Positions 33,051 to 42,279 of a stretch of 64,000 nt of DNA are shown in pieces. A program made the position numbers and the translations under genes. The DNA is from Bauldia litoralis (GTDB lineage Bacteria; Pseudomonadota; Alphaproteobacteria; Rhizobiales; Kaistiaceae), in contig NZ_FMXQ01000008.1 of NCBI RefSeq assembly GCF_900104485.1, forward strand, positions 186,001-250,000, written 5' to 3'. Within the stretch, counting starts at the first letter, position 1. Each line of letters starts with the position of its first letter. The notes below the pieces were generated by a model. It was not told the origin of the DNA, did not search any database, and worked only from the letters and a program-made list of their open reading frames with translations.

Positions 33051-33571
33051 GTACCGCGCTTGCCGCCGTCGATCTCGATGATATGCCGCATGACTTCCGG
33101 CTTGCGATGCGCAATCTCGCCGCCGGCGTGTCGATCGTCACCACGGGAGAAGGCCGGGGCCGCGCCGGTCTCACCGCGACGTCGGTCAACTCGCTGTCGA
33201 TCGATCCGCCGTGCCTGCTGGTGTGCATCGGCCGCGCTTCGGGCACCCTGGCAGCGCTCCAGAAGAACCGGTCCTTCGGCGTCAGCGTCCTTGACGCAGG
33301 GCAGCAGGCGATCGCCGAACGCTTCGCCGGCAATGGCGGGCAGCATGGTGCTGCGCGGTTCAACGGCTTCGACTGGACGACCGGAGTGACCGGCGCGCCG
33401 CTTGCCGAAGGCGCGCTGTCGGCGTTCGACTGCACACTCGAAACGCTGGTCGAATGGCATTCCCACGCGATCGTCGTCGGCCGGGTCCGGTCGGTGCACA
33501 CGAATGAAGGTGCCGCGCCGCTGACCTACTGGCGTGGCGGCTATGGCAGCTTCGATCCCCAGGCCGGATAA
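33038..33571 (+). CDS. Flavin reductase family protein
   Basis: This 177-residue FMN-binding split-barrel protein has the opening MPHDFRLAMRNLAAGVSIVT, FMN contacts in GLTATSVNSLSIDPPCLLVC, the segment NRSFGVSVLD, and HAIVVGRVRSV. It would reduce FMN with NAD(P)H for a partner monooxygenase, none of which is adjacent. The ATG lies within the end of the acyltransferase gene. A second Met is at codon 4 (MSTALA). Confidence 0.88.
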   Translation: MGVMSTALAAVDLDDMPHDFRLAMRNLAAGVSIVTTGEGRGRAGLTATSVNSLSIDPPCLLVCIGRASGTLAALQKNRSFGVSVLDAGQQAIAERFAGNGGQHGAARFNGFDWTTGVTGAPLAEGALSAFDCTLETLVEWHSHAIVVGRVRSVHTNEGAAPLTYWRGGYGSFDPQAG

Positions 33572-33582
33572 GCAGCGCCGGC

Positions 33583-33599
33583 TGGCGGCCTAGCCGCCG
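33583..33599. terminator. Small convergent hairpin
   Basis: GGCGGC at 33584-33589 pairs with GCCGCC at 33593-33598 around CTA, between the converging flavin reductase and TRAP large-permease genes. It could end both transcripts but lacks a T-run. Confidence 0.25.
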
Positions 33600-34882
33600 T
33601 ATCCGGCCGACCTCGGGATGAACAGCACCAGGTCCGGCAGCAGGACGATTGCCAGCAGGGCGATCACCAGGGTGAGAATGAACGCCCAGGATTCCCGGAT
33701 CAGTTCGGCCAGTGGAATGCGCGACACGCCGCTGATCAGGAACAGCAACTCGCCATAGGGCGGGGTGATCAGCCCGATCATCATGTCGACGACCACCACC
33801 ACGCCGAAATGCACCGGATCGACGCCCAGCGCGTGGACCGAGGGCATCAGGATCGGCACCATGATCAGCAGCATCAGCAGCGTGTCGAGCACGGCGCCGA
33901 GGACCAGGAAGAGCACCGAGACCAGCAGCAGAAAGGCGACCGGGCTCAGGCCCAGGCTGGTGATCCAGTTGCCGAGGGCATAGGGGATCTGCTCGCTCGC
34001 CACGACATAGTTGATGAACAGCGCGCCGACGACGGTGATGGCGACGATCGCGGTCGCCCGGGCCGAGCCGAGCAGCGACTGGTAAAGCGACCGGAGGTTC
34101 ATCTCGCGGTAGATGAAAGCGAGCAGCATCGCATAGGCGGCGGCGACCGCGGCTGCCTCCGTCGGCGTCACCGCGCCTGAATAGATGCCGCCGAGGAGAA
34201 TGACCGGCAGCATCAGCGCTGGCGCCGCGCGCAGGGTGGTGCGGCGCACCGCGGTGAACGGCACCGGGTCCTCGACCGGGAACCCGCGCCGCCGCGCGAC
34301 GATGAACACCTGGATGCAGAGCGCCAGCCCCATCAACAGGCCGGGAACGACGCCGGCGAGGAAGAGGGCGCCGATCGAGGTGCCGGAGATCGCGCCATAG
34401 ATGACCATCGGGATCGATGGCGGGATGATCGGTCCGATCGTCGCCGAGGCGGCGGTCAGCGCGCCGGCGAAGCCGCGCGGATAGCGACCGTTCTTGGTCA
34501 TCATGTCGATCATCAGCTTGCCGGGCCCGGCGGCGTCGGCCAGCGCGCTGCCGCTCATGCCGGCGAAGATGATGCTGACGGCGATGTTCACGTAGGCGAG
34601 GCCGCCGCGCAGGCGGCCGATGACCATCATCACGAATTTCAGCAGGCGGTCGGAGATGTTGCTGGCGGTCATCACCTCGGCGGCAAAGATGAATAGCGGC
34701 ACGGCCAGCAGGATGAAGGAGGAGAACAGCCCGTTGATGCCCTGCGCGGCGACCAGGCCGATATCGCCGCCGATCAGCAGCAGGTAGACCAGCCCGGCGA
34801 CGATCATCGAGAAACCGATCGGAACACCGATCGCGCAGGCTGCGATGAACAGCGCGAACATGATGGCGGCGGCGAGGCTCAT
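33590..34882 (-). CDS. TRAP transporter large permease (DctM), cassette 1
   Basis: This 430-residue membrane protein has about 12 helices. Typical DctM blocks are LLAVPLFIFAAEVMTASNIS, MSGSALADAAGPGKLMIDMM, and SATIGPIIPPSIPMVIYGAI. The late DPVHFGVVVVVDMMIGLITP closes the family pattern. It forms the ion-coupled translocation channel of a periplasmic-binding-protein-dependent importer for an organic acid. It starts one base after the small permease gene and ends the operon GntR-dctP-dctQ-dctM. Confidence 0.93.
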   Translation of the reverse strand: MSLAAAIMFALFIAACAIGVPIGFSMIVAGLVYLLLIGGDIGLVAAQGINGLFSSFILLAVPLFIFAAEVMTASNISDRLLKFVMMVIGRLRGGLAYVNIAVSIIFAGMSGSALADAAGPGKLMIDMMTKNGRYPRGFAGALTAASATIGPIIPPSIPMVIYGAISGTSIGALFLAGVVPGLLMGLALCIQVFIVARRRGFPVEDPVPFTAVRRTTLRAAPALMLPVILLGGIYSGAVTPTEAAAVAAAYAMLLAFIYREMNLRSLYQSLLGSARATAIVAITVVGALFINYVVASEQIPYALGNWITSLGLSPVAFLLLVSVLFLVLGAVLDTLLMLLIMVPILMPSVHALGVDPVHFGVVVVVDMMIGLITPPYGELLFLISGVSRIPLAELIRESWAFILTLVIALLAIVLLPDLVLFIPRSAGYGG

Positions 34883-34883
34883 G

Positions 34884-35363
34884 TCAGGGCTGCTTTTCCC
34901 AATCCGACCGTGAGAGCCGGTAAAGCCGTATCACGCCGTTGATGATGATCAGCACCATGAAGACGCCGAAGGCGCTGAAGACGACGCTCATCGGCAGGCG
35001 CAGCGTCGGGGTCTTCTGGCGGAAGGTGAAGAGGATGTAGTCAAGATTGCCGGGCAGCGTGACCAGCATGACGAGGGTGACCAGCCCGGTGCCGGCGATG
35101 GCGAAGATCCGGCGCAGCTTCGGCTTGACGCTGACATAGACGAGGCTGAACGTCACATGCTCGCGTTCCGCGACGATCGTCGCCGCGCCGACGCAGACGA
35201 TCCAGACATAGAGGATCTCCGCGATCTCCTGGGTCCAGGACAGCGGGTGGTTGAGGACGTAGCGGTAGAAGATCTGCAGCATGAAGACGCCGAAGAGGAC
35301 CGCGAAGGCGGTGGCGTTCAAGGCCTCGAAGGTCTTCGAGATCAGGCGTGGGATGCGTGTCAG
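34884..35363 (-). CDS. TRAP transporter small permease (DctQ), cassette 1, with apparent CTG start
   Basis: This 159-residue four-helix membrane protein of the DctQ family has FAVLFGVFMLQIFYRYVLNH, LSWTQEIAEILYVWIVCVGA and a last helix FSAFGVFMVLIIINGVI. The first ATG/GTG/TTG in frame is TTG 35321, which would cut the usual N-terminal segment. A CTG at 35363 has GGAGGT (35369-35374) five bases upstream and adds TRIPRLISKTFEAL, which resembles normal DctQ N-termini. The frame is open there and no other start codon occurs between. I therefore prefer CTG, though this needs proof. Confidence 0.8.
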   Translation of the reverse strand: MTRIPRLISKTFEALNATAFAVLFGVFMLQIFYRYVLNHPLSWTQEIAEILYVWIVCVGAATIVAEREHVTFSLVYVSVKPKLRRIFAIAGTGLVTLVMLVTLPGNLDYILFTFRQKTPTLRLPMSVVFSAFGVFMVLIIINGVIRLYRLSRSDWEKQP

Positions 35364-35467
35364 TTCCGACCTCCAGGACGAGAGCGCGGCCCGACGGCTG
35401 CCCGCCCGGCCGCGCTCGCTTTATCAGGCCCGGGCGGCAGCCGCCCGAGCCGGGACGCGTCGACGCC

Positions 35468-36490
35468 TCAGAGGGCGTTGATCTTGTCGATCAGACCCGC
35501 CGGCCATTCCTTGGCGTAGTCGCTGTTGAGGTATTCCTGCTGCACGTGGCTGCGGAAGGCATCGAGGTCGGGCGTGGTGACCGTCATGCCGTGGCTTTCG
35601 AGCAGCGCAACGCCGTCGGCCTCGGTGGCGAGCGTGCCTTCGTCGACCAGGGCCGACTGGGCGGCGACCGCGTCGGCGACAACCTTCTTCTCTTCGTCGG
35701 TCAGGCTGTCCCAGAAGGAGGACGACATGGCGAAGAACAGCGGCGCCACCATGTGGCCGGTCAGCACGAGCTGTTCGCTGACCTCGTCGAACTTGGCGGC
35801 GATCATGTCGGCGATCGGGTTCTCAAGGCCGTCGACGGTGCCGGTCGACAGGGCGAGATAGACCTCGTCGAAGGCGATCGGCGTCGGGTTAGCGCCCAGC
35901 GCCTTGCCGAGGAACTGCCAGGTGTCGGAGCCGGGAACGCGGAGCTTCAGGCCAGCGAGATCGGCCGGAGTCTTGACGTCCTTCAACTCGCGCAGGATGA
36001 CGTGGCGGGTGCCGAGATACTGCGAGCCGAGGATCTCGACCTCGATGTCGTCCCGCACGCGCTGGCGGTATTCCTTGCCGACTTCGCTGTCGCCATAGAC
36101 CTTGTGCATGTGCTCGGCGTCGCGGAGCAGGTAGCCGGCGGTGAAGACCGAATATTCGGGGATGTAGCTGGCGACGTCCTGCGGCGAGATCATGCCGACC
36201 TCGAGGTTGCCGCGCTGCATCGCCGGGATCTCGGTGCCCTGGTCGAAGAGGGTGGCATTGAGGTGGATCTGGACTTCCAGGGTTGGCGAATTGGCCTCGA
36301 CCATTTCCTTGAACTTGGCGAGACCCTTGGCCTGCCACTCGGCGTCGTTGGCCGGGGTCGAGATGCGAATGACCTTCTTGTCCTGGGCGAAGCCGCTGCC
36401 GATCAGCGCGGGCATCATCAGGGCGGCGGCGGTCACGGCAAGCACGTTGCGGCGGGTCAGTCTGGAAAGTATCGGCTTCCTGTCAGTCAT
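35468..36490 (-). CDS. TRAP transporter substrate-binding protein (DctP), cassette 1
   Basis: This 340-residue periplasmic binding protein has a signal peptide with a twin-arginine-like start (SRLTRRNVLAVTAAALMM) and likely cleavage near GSGFAQ. The family core is seen in GTEIPAMQRGNLEVGMISPQ, then LAGLKLRVPGS and AFDEVYLALSTGTVDGLENP, which carries the ligand-carboxylate Arg and the hinge. The bound acid is not predictable. The start is two bases after the stop of the GntR gene, so they share a transcript. A 104-base gap precedes dctQ. Confidence 0.92.
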   Translation of the reverse strand: MTDRKPILSRLTRRNVLAVTAAALMMPALIGSGFAQDKKVIRISTPANDAEWQAKGLAKFKEMVEANSPTLEVQIHLNATLFDQGTEIPAMQRGNLEVGMISPQDVASYIPEYSVFTAGYLLRDAEHMHKVYGDSEVGKEYRQRVRDDIEVEILGSQYLGTRHVILRELKDVKTPADLAGLKLRVPGSDTWQFLGKALGANPTPIAFDEVYLALSTGTVDGLENPIADMIAAKFDEVSEQLVLTGHMVAPLFFAMSSSFWDSLTDEEKKVVADAVAAQSALVDEGTLATEADGVALLESHGMTVTTPDLDAFRSHVQQEYLNSDYAKEWPAGLIDKINAL

Positions 36491-36492
36491 GT

Positions 36493-37203
36493 TCAGTCTC
36501 CCTTTTTTGTATTCGCGCCGGGGGTTCCCGACGATGGCTGTCTGGCATTGGCGTCCAACAGGCGCTTCACCTCGGCGCTGTTATGGGTGCGGGCGAGTTG
36601 TTCCGCCCGCGCCGCGTCGCCCTTCAACACCGCTTCGGTCAGGTCGCGGTGGTCGTCGATGAGGTCCCTGGTTTCGCGTGGCGCGAACCCGATATGCGTC
36701 ATCTGGAACCGGACCTGGAGGATGATGCGTTCATGGTCGCGGATCAGGCGCTTGTGCCCGGACATCGCGACGATCGTCTTGTGCAGCTTGAAGTCGGCGT
36801 CGGCCGCCGCCTCGCGCTGGTCGGCATTGGCGGCCGCTTCCAGTTCGGCGAAGACCCGGCTGAGCCCGTCGCGCTCGGCCGGGGAGGCGTATTGCGCCGC
36901 GAGGCTGGCGGCGAGGCCCTCGAGGGCGGAGCGAAGCGTGTAGAGCTCCCAGGCTTCCTCGACCGAGGCCGGCGCCACTTCCCACTTAGTGAAGGCGACC
37001 TGGCGAACCAGCCCCTCGTTGGAAAGCTGCATCAGCGCCGAGCGGATGGTGCCGCGGCTGACTTCGAGTTCGCGGGCGAGCACGGCCTCGAGCAGGCGGT
37101 GGCCGGGCGGCATGGTCCGGTTGACGATCTGCTGGCGAATGCTGTTGGCGGCCTGGCGGTCGAGCAGGCGTTCCTGGGTCTTGAGGCTGGTCAGCGTACT
37201 CAT
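36493..37203 (-). CDS. GntR/FadR-type (FCD) transcriptional regulator, cassette 1
   Basis: This 236-residue repressor has an N-terminal winged helix with the recognition region LARELEVSRGTIRSALMQLS and an all-helical FCD ligand domain (about residues 95-220), with conserved Asp/His in ADADFKLHKTIVAMSGHKRL and DDHRDLTEAVLKGD. FCD members usually bind an organic acid, often with a metal. It is the first gene of the TRAP operon and is divergent from hyuA across 417 bases that hold strong candidate operators. The start at 37203 is chosen because upstream codons lack homology. The MSTLTSLKT start fits. Confidence 0.92.
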   Translation of the reverse strand: MSTLTSLKTQERLLDRQAANSIRQQIVNRTMPPGHRLLEAVLARELEVSRGTIRSALMQLSNEGLVRQVAFTKWEVAPASVEEAWELYTLRSALEGLAASLAAQYASPAERDGLSRVFAELEAAANADQREAAADADFKLHKTIVAMSGHKRLIRDHERIILQVRFQMTHIGFAPRETRDLIDDHRDLTEAVLKGDAARAEQLARTHNSAEVKRLLDANARQPSSGTPGANTKKGD

Positions 37204-37620
37204 CGCGCGCCGCTCCCGAAGCCGGCAGCCGAGGCGTCGCCCAGTCCACACGGTGCGAAGGGCGAACGGATCGCTGGCATGTCGCAGGCCCGTCTCATCA
37301 AGTCGACCACTCCCCCGGGGCGTATGCGGCAGGCTGGCGGATGACCCGACGAAGCGTCATCGCAGGCCAGAAAACCTCTCGACACGGCCATCGCCGCAGC
37401 CGATCCGACAGCCGGAAGGGAAACGATAGAAAGATAGTCGACAATCGTCAATAGACTATCGTCAATCGACCGATCCGGGCTAAGTCTCTGTATGCACGAG
37501 GTTTTGTCGTTTCGCTCCGAGCCGGACCGCCACGCGGTCGATTGACAGCTTTGTCGATTGCTGACAATAAACTCACATCGAGAGGCGTCGGTCTCTGCGG
37601 GATTCTGTGAAGGAACGGGC
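37204..37620. promoter_or_regulatory. Divergent control region between the GntR-TRAP operon and hyuAB
   Basis: This 417-base region has no supported gene. The central part is AT-rich and holds the operator pair listed at 37433-37466, and a second cluster near 37538-37568 (ATTGACAG, TTGTCGATTG, CTGACAAT) with related words. GAAGGAACGGGC precedes the hyuA ATG. The layout suggests that the FCD regulator controls both directions. Confidence 0.55.
37433..37466. promoter_or_regulatory. Candidate GntR operator with inverted and direct repeats
   Basis: GATAGTC (37433-37439) and GACTATC (37454-37460) form an inverted repeat. ATCGTCAAT occurs twice as a direct repeat (37444-37452 and 37458-37466). The word GTCGACAATCGTCAAT at 37437-37452 matches 14 of 16 bases of GTTGACAATCGGCAAT at 44072-44087, upstream of the DapA-family gene. 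This is a good candidate for the binding site of the adjacent FCD regulator. Confidence 0.55.
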
Positions 37621-39708
37621 ATGCGCGAGACCGGCCGGATTGGCGTCGATATCGGCGGGACATTCACCGACATCGTCCTGTTCACCGATCGCGGTCGCAC
37701 GGTCTCGAAGAAGACCCCGTCGACGCCGGACCATCCCGACCGGGCGGTGATCACCGGCATCCGCCTGGCGCTCGACGAGGCGGGCCTCCAGCCCGGCGAC
37801 ATCGTCGGCGTCCTGCATGGCACCACCGTCGGCTCCAACGCCATCCTGCAGAAGCGCGGCGGGCGGACCGGCCTCGTCACCACCAGGGGATTCCGCGACG
37901 TCCTGGAGATCGGCCGGCTGCGGACGCCGGGGATGTTCGACCTGTCCTGGGACAAGCCGGAGCCGCTGGTGCCGCGCCACTGGCGCTGCGAGGTCACCGA
38001 ACGCATCGCCGCCGACGGCTCGGTGGTCGCGCCGCTCGATCGCGACGAACTCCGCGCCGTCGGCGCTTTCTTCCGCGACGAGGGCATCGAGTCGATCGCC
38101 GTCTGCTTCCTCAATTCTTATCGCAACCCGGCTCACGAGCGCGAAGCCGAGGCGATTCTCCGCGAGGGCTTCCCGGAGATCGCGGTGACGACCTCGGTCG
38201 CCGTCCTGCCGGAGCAGCGCGAATACGAACGCACCTCGACCACGGTGGTCAACGCTTACGTCCTGCCGGTGCTGCGCGACTACCTCGCCTCGCTCGCCGA
38301 CGGCCTCGCGGCGATGGGCGTCACCGCGCCGCTCTATGTCAGCAACTCGAATGGCGGGTTGGCGCCGGCGGCTCTGGCGCAGGAGAAGCCGGTCTTCTTC
38401 ATCTCCTCCGGTCGCGCCGCGGGCGTCGCTGGCGCCGGCGATCTCGGCCGGCGGACCGGCGTGCGAAACCTCGTCGCCTTCGACATGGGCGGCACCACCG
38501 CCTCGGCGTCGCTGGTCAAGGACGGCGAACTCAGCCGCACCACCGAATACGAATTCCGCGCCGGCATCTCGACGCCGAGCCGCTTCATCAAGGCCGGCGG
38601 CTACATGATGCGGGTCCCCACCGTCGACGTGGCGGAGATCGGCAACGGCTCCGGCTCGATCGCCTATGTCGATGCCGGCGGGCTGACCTGTGTCGGGCCG
38701 ATCTCGGCCGGCGCGGCGCCCGGTCCGGCCTGCTACGGGGCGGGCGGCGACAAGCCGACGGTGACCGACGCCAACCTCGTCATGGGCTTCCTGCCGGAGC
38801 GGCTGGCCGGCGGCTCGCTGACCCTCGACATCGGCAGGGCGCGGGCGGCGATCGACCGCCATGTCGCGACGCCGCTCGGTCTCTCGGTCGAGGAGGCGGC
38901 CTTCGGCATCCGCGCCATCGCCAACGCCAACATGGCCCGCGCCATCCGCGCGGTGACGGTCGAACGCGGCCTCGATCCACGCGATTTCAAGCTGCTCGCC
39001 TATGGCGGTTCCGGCCCCAACCACGCCTGCGACCTGGCCCGGATCCTCAATGTTCCGGAGGTGATCTTTCCCCCGGCGCCCGGCGTGTTCACAGCGATGG
39101 GCATGCTGGCGGGGGCGATCGAGCACTTCCTCATCCGCAGCGTTCACCGCCCGCTCGACCGGATCGCCGCCGCCGAGCTCAAGGCCGTCACCGACGCGCT
39201 GGCCGGCGAGGCGCATCGCGAACTGGCGGCCCGTGGCCATGGCCGTGAAGCGGTGGGCCTGCGCTTCGAGATCGACCTCCGCTTCACCGGGCAGGATTCC
39301 GAATTGCAGGTCGGCTTCGATCCCGACCGGCTGGACGACGAGATCGGCGCCATGCGCCCGCGCTTCCTCGCGCTTTACCGCGAGCTCTACGGCTATGTCT
39401 CGGACGGTGGCGTCGAGGCGGTCAACATCCGGCTGACCGCAACGGTGGCGGCAACCGGGGAGGGCGCCGCCGACATCTGGACACGCACCGACGGCGATTC
39501 GCCCGACACGCCAGCGGTAACCCGGCCGATCTACTTCATCCGTGGCGGCGACTGGCAGGAGACCCCGGTGGTCGAGCGCAGCGCCTTCGCCGGGACGATG
39601 GCCGGTCCGCTGGCGATCGAGAGCGCCGACACGACGATCATCGTACCGCCGGGCGCCGAGGCCCGCGCCGACCTGACCGGTAACATCGTGGTGACGATCG
39701 ATGACTGA
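37621..39708 (+). CDS. Hydantoinase/oxoprolinase family protein, subunit A
   Basis: This 695-residue ATP-dependent enzyme subunit has the ASKHA-type nucleotide motif RIGVDIGGTFTDIVLF and the N-terminal domain block HGTTVGSNAILQKRGGRTGL. The central domain has LVAFDMGGTTASASLVKDG and DAGGLTCVGPISAGAAPGPA, and the C-terminal part has LAYGGSGPNHACDLARIL. HyuA-type subunits pair with a B subunit to open cyclic amides such as hydantoins or 5-oxoproline, or carboxylate ketones (acetone carboxylase relatives). The B subunit overlaps by eight bases. The substrate is unknown. It is controlled from the divergent region upstream. Confidence 0.92.
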   Translation: MRETGRIGVDIGGTFTDIVLFTDRGRTVSKKTPSTPDHPDRAVITGIRLALDEAGLQPGDIVGVLHGTTVGSNAILQKRGGRTGLVTTRGFRDVLEIGRLRTPGMFDLSWDKPEPLVPRHWRCEVTERIAADGSVVAPLDRDELRAVGAFFRDEGIESIAVCFLNSYRNPAHEREAEAILREGFPEIAVTTSVAVLPEQREYERTSTTVVNAYVLPVLRDYLASLADGLAAMGVTAPLYVSNSNGGLAPAALAQEKPVFFISSGRAAGVAGAGDLGRRTGVRNLVAFDMGGTTASASLVKDGELSRTTEYEFRAGISTPSRFIKAGGYMMRVPTVDVAEIGNGSGSIAYVDAGGLTCVGPISAGAAPGPACYGAGGDKPTVTDANLVMGFLPERLAGGSLTLDIGRARAAIDRHVATPLGLSVEEAAFGIRAIANANMARAIRAVTVERGLDPRDFKLLAYGGSGPNHACDLARILNVPEVIFPPAPGVFTAMGMLAGAIEHFLIRSVHRPLDRIAAAELKAVTDALAGEAHRELAARGHGREAVGLRFEIDLRFTGQDSELQVGFDPDRLDDEIGAMRPRFLALYRELYGYVSDGGVEAVNIRLTATVAATGEGAADIWTRTDGDSPDTPAVTRPIYFIRGGDWQETPVVERSAFAGTMAGPLAIESADTTIIVPPGAEARADLTGNIVVTIDD

Positions 39709-41476
39709 CATCAAAGCCAGCCCCCCGGCCGACGCCGTGACCATCGACCCGATCACCTTCGCGGTGCTCAAGAGCGCCCTCGACACCATCGTCGACGAGA
39801 TGGCCGGGACGGTGATGCGAACCGCGCGTTCGCCGATCGTCCGCGACGTGCTCGACTATTCGGCGACGCTCTGCGACCGCAACGGCCTGATCCTCAGCCA
39901 GGCCAAGACCGTCGCCCTGCATCTCGGCGCGGTGCCCGACGCGATGGATGTCATCGTCGACCGCTTTGCCGACAGCGTCCGCCCCGGCGACGTCTTCATC
40001 CTCAACGATCCCTATGCCGGCGGCATGCACCTGCCCGACATCTTCATGGTCAAGCCGATCTTCGCCGGCGAGACCCTTGAGGGCTATGCCGTCGTTGTCG
40101 CCCATCACTGCGACATGGGCGGCCGGGTGCCGGGCTCCAACGCGGCCGACTCGACCGAGATCTACCAGGAGGGCCTGCGGATTCCGCCGTCGCGGCTCTA
40201 CACCGCCGGCGAGCCGAACACGACGCTCTACGACATCATCAGGACCAACGTCCGCGTCCCCGATCTGGTGATGGGCGACCTCGACGCGCAGCTCGCCGCC
40301 TGCACGATCGGCGAGCGCGAGATCCTCCGCCTGCTCGCCCGGCACGGCGCGCGCGACCTCCACGCCTATTTCGACGCGCTGCTCGACTATGGCGAGGAAC
40401 TGACCCGGACCGGCATCGCCGCCTGGCCGGACGGCACCTACCGTTTCACCGATCATATCGACGGCGACGGCTTCACCGCCGATCCGATCCCGATCTGCTG
40501 CGCGATCACCGTCGCCGGCGACAGCCTCGTCGTCGACTTCGAAGGGTCGTCGCCACAGGTGCGCGGCGCGATCAACGCCACCTTTTCCTTCACCAAGTCG
40601 TCGGCCTATCTCTCGATCCGCTGCGCACTGTCCCAGGACGTGCCGAACAACGCCGGCGTCTACCGCGCCATCACCGTCAGGGCGCCGTCGCATTCGATCC
40701 TCAATCCGGACATGCCGGCGCCGGTCGCGGCGCGGGCGCTGACCGGCTACCGCGTCGTCGATGCGGTGCTCGGCGCGCTCGCCCAGATCGCGCCGGAGCG
40801 GATCATGGCGGCGGGCGAGGGCGGCAACACCGTCATCGCCATCGGCGGCTACGACCGCGAGACAGCCGAGCCCTTCATCCTCGTCGACATGATCAACGGC
40901 GCCTGGGGCGGGCGCTGGAACAAGGATGGCGTCGAGGGCATCACCAACCCGGCACAGAACATGTCGAACCTGCCGATCGAAACCCTCGAGGCGCGCTATC
41001 CGCTGCGCATGGAGGAATACGCGCTGCGGCCGGACTCCTGCGGCGCGGGCAAGTTCCGCGGCGGCATCGGCCTGACCCGCCAGTATCGCATCCTCGCCGA
41101 CGACACGGTCCTGCAGGTCCGCGCCGACCGGACCGCGACGCTGCCCTATGGCCTGTTCGGCGGCGGGCCGGGCGCGCCATCGCGCAACGTCCTCAATCCG
41201 GACACGGCGCGAGAGGCGCTTCCGGGGAAAGTCACCCGCATCGTCGGGCGCGATACGGTGATCCGCCACGAGCAGGCGGGCGCCGGAGGCTATGGCGATC
41301 CGCTCGACCGCGACCTCGCTGCGATCGCCAGCGACTTGCGCAACGGCAAGGTCAGCCGCGACTATGCGGCGGCGCGCCACGGCGTGGTCTTCGCCGATGA
41401 CACCGCGTTGGCCATCGATGCAACCGCGACCGACAAACGCCGGGCCGGGCTGAAGGCCGAGCGATCGAAGGGGTGA
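39701..41476 (+). CDS. Hydantoinase/oxoprolinase family protein, subunit B
   Basis: This 591-residue HyuB-family protein begins DPITFAVLKSALDTIVDEMA, then has SPIVRDVLDYSATLCDRNGL, the metal-region FILNDPYAGGMHLPDIFMVK and HHCDMGGRVPGSNAAD, and YPLRMEEYALRPDSCGAGKF near the end. The order and overlaps with subunit A (eight bases) and the following SDR (four bases) show one operon. It supplies the other half of the ATP-dependent cyclic-amide hydrolase or carboxylase. Confidence 0.92.
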   Translation: MTDIKASPPADAVTIDPITFAVLKSALDTIVDEMAGTVMRTARSPIVRDVLDYSATLCDRNGLILSQAKTVALHLGAVPDAMDVIVDRFADSVRPGDVFILNDPYAGGMHLPDIFMVKPIFAGETLEGYAVVVAHHCDMGGRVPGSNAADSTEIYQEGLRIPPSRLYTAGEPNTTLYDIIRTNVRVPDLVMGDLDAQLAACTIGEREILRLLARHGARDLHAYFDALLDYGEELTRTGIAAWPDGTYRFTDHIDGDGFTADPIPICCAITVAGDSLVVDFEGSSPQVRGAINATFSFTKSSAYLSIRCALSQDVPNNAGVYRAITVRAPSHSILNPDMPAPVAARALTGYRVVDAVLGALAQIAPERIMAAGEGGNTVIAIGGYDRETAEPFILVDMINGAWGGRWNKDGVEGITNPAQNMSNLPIETLEARYPLRMEEYALRPDSCGAGKFRGGIGLTRQYRILADDTVLQVRADRTATLPYGLFGGGPGAPSRNVLNPDTAREALPGKVTRIVGRDTVIRHEQAGAGGYGDPLDRDLAAIASDLRNGKVSRDYAAARHGVVFADDTALAIDATATDKRRAGLKAERSKG

Positions 41477-42264
41477 CAGACGTGAGCGACATCAGGACAG
41501 TGGTTGTGACCGGCGGCGCCAGCGGCATCGGCGAAGCCTGCGCCGAACGTTTCGCGGCCGGCGGCTGGCGGGTGATCATCGGCGATATCAACACCGGGCG
41601 CGGCGAAGCCGTCGCCGAGCGCCTTCGCAACGCGGGCGGCGACTGCCGGTTTCTCGACGTCGATGTTGCGGACGATGACGCGGTCGCTTCGTTCACCGCC
41701 GCCGTCCATGCGGACGGCGCCCGGGTCGATGCGCTGGTCAATTCCGGCGGCATCCTGCAGAACGCGGTCCGCGTCACCGACCTCGACATGGCCGAGTTCG
41801 ACCGTCTCTGGGCGGTCAACGTTCGCGGCACGATGGTCGTCAACCAGGCCTTCGGCCGGCGGATGGTCGCCGCCGGGCAGGGGAGCATCGTCAACATGTG
41901 CTCGCTGACCAGCTTTCGCGCCTCGCCGCAGGTTGGCTACGCCCCAGGCAAGGCGGCGCTCAAGTCGATGACCGAGTCGCTGGCGGCGGAGCTCGGCCCG
42001 AGCGGCGTCCGGGTCAACGCCGTCGCGCCCGGCTACACGCTGACCCCGGCGATGCAGGCCCGCATCGACAGCGGCGACCGCGACCCGAAGGCGGTGATCG
42101 ACCAGACGGCGCTTCGCCGGTTTGTCGAGCCGCGCGAAGTCGGCGAGGTCGTCTTCTTCCTCTGCTCCGACGCGGCCAGCGCCGTCAGCGGCACGACGAT
42201 CCCGATCGATTGCGGCTGGCTCGCCTATTCGGGCTACGCCGCCTACGCGTCGCAGCCCGAATAG
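41473..42264 (+). CDS. Short-chain dehydrogenase/reductase (hyu operon)
   Basis: This 263-residue classical SDR has the cofactor motif VTGGASGIGEACAERFAAGG, LVNSGGILQNAV (the NNAG position reads NSGG), active-site VNMCSLTSFRA, and the YxxxK pair in VGYAPGKAALKSM. The end, GTTIPIDCGWLAYSGY, has the usual dinucleotide contact. It starts with GTG inside the stop of hyuB (GTGA overlap). It probably oxidises an alcohol in the same catabolic route. Confidence 0.88.
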   Translation: MTDVSDIRTVVVTGGASGIGEACAERFAAGGWRVIIGDINTGRGEAVAERLRNAGGDCRFLDVDVADDDAVASFTAAVHADGARVDALVNSGGILQNAVRVTDLDMAEFDRLWAVNVRGTMVVNQAFGRRMVAAGQGSIVNMCSLTSFRASPQVGYAPGKAALKSMTESLAAELGPSGVRVNAVAPGYTLTPAMQARIDSGDRDPKAVIDQTALRRFVEPREVGEVVFFLCSDAASAVSGTTIPIDCGWLAYSGYAAYASQPE

Positions 42265-42279
42265 GACGCCCGTCGGTCG

